From Candidatus Omnitrophota bacterium (lineage in GTDB: Bacteria > Omnitrophota > Gorgyraeia > Gygaellales > Profunditerraquicolaceae): a stretch of DNA of 17,922 nucleotides. This document shows positions 7,352 through 13,550 of this stretch, one piece after another (positions within the stretch are counted from its first letter, which is position 1; the number at the start of each line of letters is the position of its first letter). The notes beneath the pieces are model-generated. The model searched no databases. It saw only the letters and a list, made by a program, of their open reading frames with translations, and was not told the origin of the DNA. The DNA is taken from assembly GCA_023247875.1 (NCBI GenBank), contig JAHFFQ010000012.1:1-17922 (forward strand). The letters are read 5' to 3'. The position numbers were made by a program, and so were the translations under genes.

Positions 7352-8343
7352 TTGATCTTCACCTTCTTAAACAGGGCAAATAACCGGCTAAACGGCACAT
7401 ACCATTTGGAAAGCTGGCCTAACTGTCCGCTTAATTTCATTTTCCCCTGGGTAACCGCAACGAATGAATCCAGCTTGCCCAAAAATACCTGCTCCCAGAC
7501 CGCGCTGGGCGCCGAAATTACAAAAGGGGCATCGCTGTCCGTATCCAACTTCACTATTTTACCTTTTTCAAAATTAAATTTAAAAACCTCGCCGTTATCA
7601 TCAAGTTTAATCGCTAATTTCACTGTCAGGTCAAGTTCCCTGCCTTTTTGCGCGATAAATTCATCCTTATTCACCAGCTCTACGATCGCCTGGATATGCT
7701 TGCGAGAGAACATTTCATACGCCGGGTCATTGCGCTTCAAGTCATCATTTAATGCTGTATCCAAATCATCCAGCGCATCCTTGTCAAATAGCCGGGCAAC
7801 TGCTGCGCTCTTAACTGCCTCCTCCAATGCCTCGGTAATGCTCAATGCCTCTTCAAACTTATCGGCGATCGCCACTGTCCCGTGATTTTTTAACACTACC
7901 AGGTTATTTGTTTTTAACGCGGCAATTACCGGAGCAGGATCCGTAACTGTTGGTGTTTGCTGGGGGATAACCGGCACATCACCCAGATAAAATTTAGTCT
8001 CAAAGCTCATGGCTTTGAGTTCCTTGGCAACCGCGAAATACCCGTTAATCAAAGGCGGGTGGCAATGGACCACGACTTTAACGGTAAAGTTCTTATAGAC
8101 CAAGCTGTGCAAGGGCAACTCGGAACTTGGAGTCAAGCCTCCCTCGGATTTACCATCGGCCAAACTTACCTTTACTATATCGTTTTCTTTCAACTGGCCT
8201 AAAAAGGTGCCGCTGGCGGTGATAAGGATATTTTCCCCATCGAGCTTAGCGCTTAAATTCCCGGATTTGGCTACCGCCAAACCTGCCGCGTAGAGCCTTT
8301 TGCCTACCCGGATGATCTCTGACTTCAACTCCTGCTCTGACAT
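7348..8343 (-). CDS. Class II aldolase fused to a C-terminal SCP2 domain
   Basis: A 331-residue fusion. Residues 1 to about 215 form a zinc-dependent class II aldolase/FucA domain. The catalytic acid is Glu75 (TPSSELPLH), with metal ligands His93 and His95 (VVHCHPP) and His154 (KNHGT). This family cleaves ketose-1-phosphates to dihydroxyacetone phosphate plus an aldehyde. Residues about 222-331 resemble an SCP2 sterol-carrier domain, ending in the typical GKMKLSGQLGQLSKW...F helix region that lines a hydrophobic pocket. Stand-alone aldolases of this family are about 210-220 residues, so the tail is an addition. The gene follows the isomerase with no gap. I infer a substrate or product that is hydrophobic, or tethering to a partner. 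Confidence 0.85.
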   Translation of the reverse strand: MSEQELKSEIIRVGKRLYAAGLAVAKSGNLSAKLDGENILITASGTFLGQLKENDIVKVSLADGKSEGGLTPSSELPLHSLVYKNFTVKVVVHCHPPLINGYFAVAKELKAMSFETKFYLGDVPVIPQQTPTVTDPAPVIAALKTNNLVVLKNHGTVAIADKFEEALSITEALEEAVKSAAVARLFDKDALDDLDTALNDDLKRNDPAYEMFSRKHIQAIVELVNKDEFIAQKGRELDLTVKLAIKLDDNGEVFKFNFEKGKIVKLDTDSDAPFVISAPSAVWEQVFLGKLDSFVAVTQGKMKLSGQLGQLSKWYVPFSRLFALFKKVKIK

Positions 8344-9258
8344 TTAAACCTCCAGATGGATATGCCGGGTAATTAACTTTGCCGGCGTAATATCAAAGGC
8401 GGGATAATATGCCTTCACATTCTTCGGCGCCAGATATAATCCCTGGTAGATCTTCAGCTCATCCCCGTGGCGGACCTCGATTTTGATATCCCTGCCCCTT
8501 TTTAATTTCGACGGAGGAGGGCATAAGACATAAAAAGGGATTTTAAAATATTTAGCTACAACCGCTATCTGATAGGTCCCGATCTTATTGGCAATATCCC
8601 CGTTTTGGGTAAGATGGTCTGCTCCGACCATAACCTTGGTTACTTTGCCTTGAGAGAGTAAGTAAGCCACCATGTTGTCGGTGATAATAGTCACTGGGAA
8701 TCCGGCGCGCTGGATCTCCCAGGCAGTAAGCCGTGAGCCCTGCAGATAAGGCCGCGTCTCGGTGACATAAAAACTTATCTTTTTGCCTTGCCTTCGGGCA
8801 AATTCAGCGATCAAGGGCATCAGGCCGCTGACATTACAGTGGGTCAGGATCACATCCCGGTTTTCAAGCAGCTTGGCAGCTTCTTGTGCCTGCTGGATCC
8901 TTTTGGCTCTAAGCATCTCCAGAAAACCCAGGATACTTTTCTCAAGAGGAACCCCGCTCTTTTCCCAGCCCAAGACCATATCAGTCAAAACCTTAAAAGC
9001 CAGTGTCGGCCGGGTGGCGTTGATCGCTCCGGCAACTTTATTTAAATCTTTTTTCTGCCGGTTGCTCAAAATAAAGGTATACATTACCAGAAGCACCTGG
9101 CCAACAGCGCGGGTCTTCATTTCTTTGATCGCCTTACAGGCATCCTGGTAATTCCTGGCCTTTATATAGGTGAGCTTCTGCGGAAGTTTAGTCTCATCTA
9201 AGATATAAATTGTGTTTCCTTTAAGTTGAATCGGCCAGAAAAGGGGAGAAAATTTCAT
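8344..9258 (-). CDS. MtnA / eIF2B-like sugar-1-phosphate isomerase
   Basis: A 304-residue member of the MtnA/eIF2B/ribose-1,5-bisphosphate isomerase family. It has LDETKLPQKL near residue 20, catalytic Cys141 in THCN, ETRPYLQGSRLTAWE, catalytic Asp214 in VGADHLTQNGDIANKIGTY, and the C-terminal PAFDITPAKLIT typical of MtnA. These enzymes turn an aldose-1-phosphate such as 5-methylthioribose-1-P into the ketose. The usual N-terminal RGAP loop (or GAGR in the R15P/eIF2B branch) is changed to RAVGQ, so substrate binding may differ. Between a nucleoside phosphorylase (2-bp gap) and an aldolase (0-bp gap), its role as the middle step is strongly suggested. Confidence 0.85.
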   Translation of the reverse strand: MKFSPLFWPIQLKGNTIYILDETKLPQKLTYIKARNYQDACKAIKEMKTRAVGQVLLVMYTFILSNRQKKDLNKVAGAINATRPTLAFKVLTDMVLGWEKSGVPLEKSILGFLEMLRAKRIQQAQEAAKLLENRDVILTHCNVSGLMPLIAEFARRQGKKISFYVTETRPYLQGSRLTAWEIQRAGFPVTIITDNMVAYLLSQGKVTKVMVGADHLTQNGDIANKIGTYQIAVVAKYFKIPFYVLCPPPSKLKRGRDIKIEVRHGDELKIYQGLYLAPKNVKAYYPAFDITPAKLITRHIHLEV

Positions 9259-9260
9259 AG

Positions 9261-10010
9261 TTATTTCCCTTCCATTTTTTTAACTACCTCTAAAGCGATC
9301 TTGATCAAGTTACTTTCCGCCATATAATAAAGCGGGTTCATAAATCCCATCTCTCCGGTGACCACATTATCGCTTACCGCTAAAATAGAACCGGCCTTGA
9401 TATTATAGGTCTGGGCAATGGTCAGGAGCGTTGAGGAGACCATATCCACTGCCTTTGCTCCCTCTTTGCGTTTTGTCTCAACGATCTGGCGGGTCTCGCG
9501 CAGCAGCGCATCCGTGGTCCAGGCCTTGCCCCGATGCACGTTCAAACCCATACCTTTGGCAACATCATATAATAGATCCGAAATCTTCTTATCGCTTACT
9601 GTCTTAAAATCTTTATCCACGTAATAAGGGGTCACCCCGTCACCGCGGATGGCCTCGTCAACGACAAATAAATCTCCTACTTTAATGTTTTCATCTAAAG
9701 CGCCGCAGGTGCCGATGCGGATGATATTTTGAATGCCGGAGTTGCAGATTACCTCCGTAGTGATGGAGGTATCGGTGGAGAACCTGCCGCCATTAATTCC
9801 GGTAACCTTTATCCCCTCATATGTGCCGGTGTACATGGTGTATTCCATGAATGAGAAATTGCGCACCGGATTTTCGATCTTCTTCATCAGAACATCCAGC
9901 CTGTCCTTTGGCCCGGGCACAATGGCATATTTGCCCACATCCTCGGGCCTTAGCTGCACCATGGCTGTCAAATCTTTACCTGTCAAATGAACTTCCTTTT
10001 GCATCTGCAT
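9261..10010 (-). CDS. NP-I family nucleoside phosphorylase
   Basis: A 249-residue phosphorylase of the uridine/purine nucleoside phosphorylase (NP-I) family, splitting a nucleoside with phosphate into base and sugar-1-phosphate. Phosphate-binding segments are GPKDR near residue 35 and RIGTCGAL near 97. The C-terminal VSDN places an Asp where purine-specific enzymes have their general acid, which suggests a purine nucleoside. The ribose-binding EME motif of the family reads DMV here, losing the Glu that normally holds the 2'/3' hydroxyls. Overall similarity also suggests uridine-phosphorylase-like parts (SSTLLTIA). The start used gives an N-terminus like that family. It is the first enzyme of the five-gene pathway. 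Confidence 0.88.
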   Translation of the reverse strand: MQMQKEVHLTGKDLTAMVQLRPEDVGKYAIVPGPKDRLDVLMKKIENPVRNFSFMEYTMYTGTYEGIKVTGINGGRFSTDTSITTEVICNSGIQNIIRIGTCGALDENIKVGDLFVVDEAIRGDGVTPYYVDKDFKTVSDKKISDLLYDVAKGMGLNVHRGKAWTTDALLRETRQIVETKRKEGAKAVDMVSSTLLTIAQTYNIKAGSILAVSDNVVTGEMGFMNPLYYMAESNLIKIALEVVKKMEGK

Positions 10011-10026
10011 ATCAATTTTCTCCTTT

Positions 10027-10356
10027 TTAAGCGCGGTACATAATTACATTTGCCTTCTCAAGCGTGATCAGCCCTTCCTTGACCATATCATCCAGCTGCG
10101 GGAGGAACTGATTGATTTTTTCTTCACTGTCCACAATTTCAATGATCACCGGCAGGTCCTCGGAAAGCCGCAGGAGGTTTGCGGTATGCATATGGCTTTT
10201 GCAGCCAAAACCCATAAACCCCTTGATCGCTGTAGCTCCGGCCAGCCCTTTTTTCTTGGCTAAAAGTATGATCTCTTCATAAAGCGGCTTAGCATTCCAT
10301 TTGTCCGCCTCTCCGATAAATATTCTTAAAAGCTTTCCATCCGCGGGAATTTTCAT
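10027..10356 (-). CDS. DUF190 family, PII-like protein
   Basis: A 109-residue protein of the DUF190 family, small ferredoxin-like (PII-type) proteins often encoded next to crcB. Visible hallmarks are the opening GKLLRIFIGEADKW, the middle GLAGATAIKGFMGFG and the IIEIVDSEEKINQFLPQLD segment. Family function is not settled; a regulatory or ligand-binding role is usually assumed. It overlaps crcB by 4 bp, which is the standard arrangement, and lies 16 bp before the nucleoside phosphorylase gene. Confidence 0.85.
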   Translation of the reverse strand: MKIPADGKLLRIFIGEADKWNAKPLYEEIILLAKKKGLAGATAIKGFMGFGCKSHMHTANLLRLSEDLPVIIEIVDSEEKINQFLPQLDDMVKEGLITLEKANVIMYRA

Positions 10357-10727
10357 ATTATCTCTCCTAATAGGCTTCCTGCCCTGAATAATATAAATCC
10401 TAAGATCACACTGGCGAAGATATTGGTAAAGCCGCGCATTGCCTGCCCACTTCTCACCAAGTTATCGGTTTCAAATATCAAGGTTGAGAACGTAGTAAAT
10501 GCCCCGCAAAAGCCGATCATCAAGAGAACCCTGGCATCCGGACCAAGTATAAACTTCTTCTCCGCCAGGGAAGCCAAAACTCCCAGGATAAAACATCCGC
10601 TGATATTGACAATCAGCGTGCCGTAGGGAAAACCGGTTCCCGCGAGTCTATAGACAGCCCCGGCCAATAAATACCTGGCAACCGTCCCCACCGCACCCCC
10701 GATAATCAAATTTAATAATTTTATCAT
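10353..10727 (-). CDS. crcB: CrcB/Fluc fluoride channel
   Basis: A 124-residue, four-helix inner-membrane fluoride exporter that acts as an antiparallel dimer. Signatures present are GGAVGTVARYL near the N-terminus, GTLIVNISGCF with the conserved Asn41, and GFCGAFTTFSTL with the Phe-box residues Phe76 and Phe80 plus nearby Thr/Ser. Length is normal. It is the first gene of the 11-gene run. I looked upstream for a fluoride riboswitch and found none; instead a fold-back repeat begins 7 nt before the start codon. No strong Shine-Dalgarno is visible. Confidence 0.93.
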   Translation of the reverse strand: MIKLLNLIIGGAVGTVARYLLAGAVYRLAGTGFPYGTLIVNISGCFILGVLASLAEKKFILGPDARVLLMIGFCGAFTTFSTLIFETDNLVRSGQAMRGFTNIFASVILGFILFRAGSLLGEII

Positions 10728-10734
10728 AATTTCT

Positions 10735-10905
10735 TAACGCGTCTGTTTTGTCTTGTTTCTCGCAGGGACGCTCGTTTTGCCCCGGCGTGGCAAAACTTCG
10801 CTCGGGTCGGCTGGCGTCGCTCTCACTTAGTCCCCATTAGCGGGTGAACCGTGCCCACTCCTTGCCTCCACGCCCTGCTCCGAAACAAGCCAATCCATCC
10901 GCTAA
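10735..10905 (+). repeat. Fold-back repeat, copy A (upstream of crcB)
   Basis: An element of about 170 bp shared with 16605-16763 in opposite orientation. Imperfect terminal inverted repeats start with TAACG-like ends. A conserved block TCTTGTTTCTCGC is followed by GCAGGG, which pairs with CCCTGC near the other end. An internal hairpin GTTTTGCC/GGCAAAAC closes a CCGGCGT loop. Conserved single-stranded blocks include AACCGTGCCC and CAAGCCAA. It fills most of the spacer between crcB and the AbiJ-like gene. Confidence 0.75.
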
Positions 10906-10924
10906 ATTAAATAATATATGCTAA

Positions 10925-10953
10925 TATTTACCCCTATTGGGCGAAACCTACAA
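10925..10953 (-). promoter_or_regulatory. Weak candidate promoter for the crcB operon
   Basis: On the minus strand, TTGTAG (10948-10953), a 17-nt spacer and TAAATA (10925-10930) form a weak sigma70-like match upstream of repeat A and crcB. The resulting leader would include the whole fold-back repeat. A better -35 (TTGACA at 10964-10969) has no acceptable -10 at the right distance. Confidence 0.25.
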
Positions 10954-10989
10954 CTGGATTTACTGTCAAAAGGATAATGTCTTTCTTAA

Positions 10990-11835
10990 TCAAGATAACT
11001 TTATATTCGCTTCTCCCGCCTTCTCTATAAGATAATTTATAAACGCTGAACAGGTAACTAACATATACTTTGCATCTGCAAATTTCAATTTAGAACCTTT
11101 CATAAGCGAATGCCTAACCCCTTCTTCATCGCTTGTATATCCATACAAAGAACTAAATGCTTTTTCTAAAGCTGGGTGTAACTCTACTTTCTCTTTTATT
11201 TTCTTGATGGCTTCTCCGAGCGTAGCTTTAGGGCTACCCGTTACTAATTTGCTAATTGTCTCAACCGCGCTTATAGACTCTTTAATAGAATTCCTGTAAT
11301 CGGGTGACTGTCTATCTGAAAGCAAGTCCAATGCTCTCTCGAGATGAGTATATACTGGTTTTAAGGGCCTTGATTCAGCAAGGGCCTGCTCTATTGAATT
11401 TATTTCTTCTGCCGATGTTATCCGGGCTATTTGCTTCCCAACAAATCTATATGCAGAAACTTCTCGTTCTAACATCGTATTACAAGCAACAATAAACTTA
11501 TCGACAATATAATCGTAATCATACTTGTTTGCAACAAATTCTATAAAATCGTAAACTTGATCCCAATCTGCCTTGAAAAAATAAACCCTAATATCTTCCA
11601 GAATCCTACTCCAGCGACTAGGTATCATATCGATTGGTTCTTTAAAATAGTGGAGCCATAAAACTTGAACTAACGATGTCATTTTAGCATCGGTACTATA
11701 ATATACATCACTAGTCCTATCCCAAAAATATAAAACTAAACAACTCCATAGGCTATTCCGCAAGTCATCATCCATAGAGTCTACTTGTATTATACTTTTA
11801 ATAGGTCTCTTGTTTATTCTTTGTGAGAATAGCAT
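10990..11835 (-). CDS. AbiJ-NTD4-like abortive-infection protein
   Basis: A 281-residue protein whose N-terminus (FSQRINKRPIKSIIQ...MDDDLRNSLWS) resembles the AbiJ-NTD4 domain of putative phage-defence proteins. Residues about 165-281 (RNSIKESISAVETISKLV...HPALEKAFSSLYGYTSDEEGVRHSL) look like the HEPN-type helical C-terminus seen in the same proteins. A role in phage defence by RNA cleavage or growth arrest is inferred from family only. The gene is visibly more AT-rich than its neighbours, stands alone, and is bracketed by two fold-back repeats, which suggests acquisition. There is no clear Shine-Dalgarno. A weak TTGGAA-17-TAATTT promoter candidate lies just upstream and would give a very short leader. 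Confidence 0.68.
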   Translation of the reverse strand: MLFSQRINKRPIKSIIQVDSMDDDLRNSLWSCLVLYFWDRTSDVYYSTDAKMTSLVQVLWLHYFKEPIDMIPSRWSRILEDIRVYFFKADWDQVYDFIEFVANKYDYDYIVDKFIVACNTMLEREVSAYRFVGKQIARITSAEEINSIEQALAESRPLKPVYTHLERALDLLSDRQSPDYRNSIKESISAVETISKLVTGSPKATLGEAIKKIKEKVELHPALEKAFSSLYGYTSDEEGVRHSLMKGSKLKFADAKYMLVTCSAFINYLIEKAGEANIKLS

Positions 11836-11934
11836 TTGTAATTTTTAAATTATTTGTTCGGCTTTTATTTTCCAAACTGCCCCGCATGTACTCGAACCTA
11901 AACCATGAACATGCGAATGAATATTTTATACTAC

Positions 11935-12163
11935 GCTTTAAATGAACCTGGCAAGGTTGGAGCGAATGGAGGTTTTAGCCAAAGCAGCTTGAGCGTTTTC
12001 GGGTATCCCGGTGGAGCGAAGCGACAACACCGGGACGGCGAAGCTGTTTGAGTGCCGTCTCCGCTAGAGCGGGACGGCCGAGTTCTGCAGCCGCCGAAAA
12101 TGCGAAAGACCTTTGGCGTTAAAAAACCGACCTGAGCTACAAGCTTGGCAGGTTCATTTTAAA
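11935..12163 (-). repeat. Fold-back element C with nested inverted repeats
   Basis: The terminal inverted repeats AAATGAACCTGGCAAG (11940 on) and CTTGGCAGGTTCATTT pair at 15 of 16 positions. Nested inside are further complementary arms: GGTTTTAGCCAAAG with CTTTGGC-TTAAAA-ACC, and CGTTTTCGG with CCGAAAATG. Two apical hairpins follow, CCCGGTG/CACCGGG and CCGCT/AGCGG inside GCCGT/ACGGC. The whole unit can fold into one long branched structure. Its right end includes the stop codon of the amidohydrolase gene at 12159, so it may also end that operon. The rest of the spacer 11836-11934 shows nothing else convincing. Confidence 0.75.
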
Positions 12164-13070
12164 GAGCGAATAATTTGTCTAAATTGCCGCCAAGGATGTT
12201 TTGCTTATCCTCGGCGGAAATATCCAGGTCATTGACGGCCTTGATGCCCGCTGCAATATCCTTCTTTGCCGGCCAGTCGCTTCCCCAAAGAATATGCCTG
12301 GGCCCCATAAGATCAAGGGCAAGCAGGAAATTTGCTTTAGTGGTATCCCCGCTAGTATCCACGTAAATATTCTTGAAATAATCCGAAGGATTGCCCTGCA
12401 GGTCCTTGACAAAATTTATTGAACGCAGCATCTGATAAGTCGCGTCAAAGCGCTGCTTAAGATAGCAGATCGCTCCTCCAAAATGGGCAAAAATGAAACT
12501 GACCTTGGGATACTGCCGCAGGATATCCGACATCAGCAGCTTGCCGATGGAGATAGTCGTATCAAAAACATATTCAACCACCGGGGTAAGCAATGGGTCC
12601 TTTACCCGCTCAAAACCTATGGGGTTGACGATCTGCGGATGCACGAAAAGCGGGATGCCCTTATCTTGCGCTTCCTTATATATAGGCAAGAACATCAGAT
12701 CATCCAGATAAATTCCGTTATAGCTTGACGCAAGGGAGACGGCCTTAAACCCCAGATCATTGGTTACGCGCCTTAATTCATCCAGCATATCAATGGAATT
12801 ATCCACCGGAAGGACCGCAGCACCGATAAACCTTTTAGGGTAACGCTTAAGGATCTTGCCGACATTATCATTGTAAATATGCGTCACCTGGCTGATGCTG
12901 CCTAATTTCAAATGCGCATCCGAGGTGGGATAAGACAAAACCGCCTGATCAATACCCGCCTGATCCATCATTTTTAGCTGCGCCTCAATATCCCCCCAGC
13001 CCTTATGGAAGAAGTGGGCATTGGAGATTATCTCGCCAGGCAGCCAGTGACTATGTGCGTCGATCAACAT
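12159..13070 (-). CDS. Amidohydrolase-2 family (ACMSD-like) enzyme
   Basis: A 303-residue TIM-barrel metal-dependent hydrolase or decarboxylase. The metal motif HxH is DAHSH (His6, His8), followed by His144 in LFVHPQ, His196 in IFAHFGG and Asp265 in WGSDWP. These are the full ligand set of amidohydrolase family 2. That family includes aminocarboxymuconate-semialdehyde decarboxylase, gamma-resorcylate decarboxylase and related hydratases. As the last gene of the polyketide-like cluster, it could decarboxylate or hydrolyse an aromatic product; that is inference. Its stop codon lies within fold-back element C, and the next gene upstream ends 12 bp before its start. Confidence 0.85.
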   Translation of the reverse strand: MLIDAHSHWLPGEIISNAHFFHKGWGDIEAQLKMMDQAGIDQAVLSYPTSDAHLKLGSISQVTHIYNDNVGKILKRYPKRFIGAAVLPVDNSIDMLDELRRVTNDLGFKAVSLASSYNGIYLDDLMFLPIYKEAQDKGIPLFVHPQIVNPIGFERVKDPLLTPVVEYVFDTTISIGKLLMSDILRQYPKVSFIFAHFGGAICYLKQRFDATYQMLRSINFVKDLQGNPSDYFKNIYVDTSGDTTKANFLLALDLMGPRHILWGSDWPAKKDIAAGIKAVNDLDISAEDKQNILGGNLDKLFAL

Positions 13071-13082
13071 TCAATGCTCCCT

Positions 13083-13499
13083 CTAATGGGACTCCGTACT
13101 CTTTATAATGCGTTGAAGCATCTCTTTTTCATAGAGGGATTTTATCTCCTCCAAACCCTTTTTGCCGATCTCCTTGGTGATCACCTTTTCAATAGCATCC
13201 AGCTTTATCTCTGAAAAGATGAAGTCGGGATTGATCTTTTTATCCTGATCCCGAAACTCCGCGCAGGATTTCTCTTTGTTTTCAATATATTGCTGGAAAT
13301 CATCGACCTGCCTTTGCAAGGCCTCCTTTTCATGAGGAAGATACACGCCTAAGAGTTCTTTTTCCATCTCAAGCAGGATATCTTTATCGATATCCACCTG
13401 GGTGAATTTTCTTTCGTATTTATCAAATGTTTCCTTTGCCGCCTTATACAACCAGACAAAATAACGCTTCTTCAGATTTTTCTCATCCTGACTGTTCAT
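13083..13499 (-). CDS. Small charged helical protein, unknown function
   Basis: I do not recognise this 138-residue protein. It is rich in Lys and Glu, has no signal peptide or membrane helix, and looks almost all-helical with possible coiled coil (for example EMEKELLGVYLPHEKEALQRQVDDFQQYI and LEEIKSLYEKEMLQRII). An aromatic opening KRYFVWLYKAAKETFDKYERKF could be an interaction surface. It has a good Shine-Dalgarno, GGGAGGAAA, which abuts the palindromic repeat at 13509-13547. Position between the secreted CBM-like protein and the amidohydrolase suggests cotranscription with the cluster. Confidence 0.75.
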   Translation of the reverse strand: MNSQDEKNLKKRYFVWLYKAAKETFDKYERKFTQVDIDKDILLEMEKELLGVYLPHEKEALQRQVDDFQQYIENKEKSCAEFRDQDKKINPDFIFSEIKLDAIEKVITKEIGKKGLEEIKSLYEKEMLQRIIKSTESH

Positions 13500-13508
13500 T
13501 TTTCCTCC

Positions 13509-13547
13509 CTGCGCAGAAGCGCGTACCGGCTTCCCCGATAAAGCCGG
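13509..13547 (-). repeat. Two-hairpin palindromic repeat, intergenic copy
   Basis: Two neighbouring hairpins: GCGC-agaa-GCGC, then CCGGCTT/AAGCCGG around a CCCCGATA loop. It aligns without gaps to the rlmN copy at 4010-4048 and more loosely to the aromatase copy at 16223-16264. It lies between the CBM11-like gene and the small helical gene, next to the latter's ribosome-binding site. Confidence 0.7.
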
Positions 13548-13550
13548 GTA

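Noticed and set aside
8344..9258. Ribose-1,5-bisphosphate isomerase in an AMP/RuBisCO-type pathway
   Set aside because: There is no RuBisCO and no ribose-1-phosphate kinase or AMP phosphorylase nearby. The C-terminal and Asp motifs are closer to MtnA.
10964..10969. TTGACA as -35 of the crcB operon
   Set aside because: No -10-like hexamer at 15-19 nt distance on the minus strand.
10728..10990. Fluoride riboswitch upstream of crcB
   Set aside because: I looked for the GGCGATGG...GCC-type pattern on the minus strand and did not see it; the spacer is mostly fold-back repeat A.
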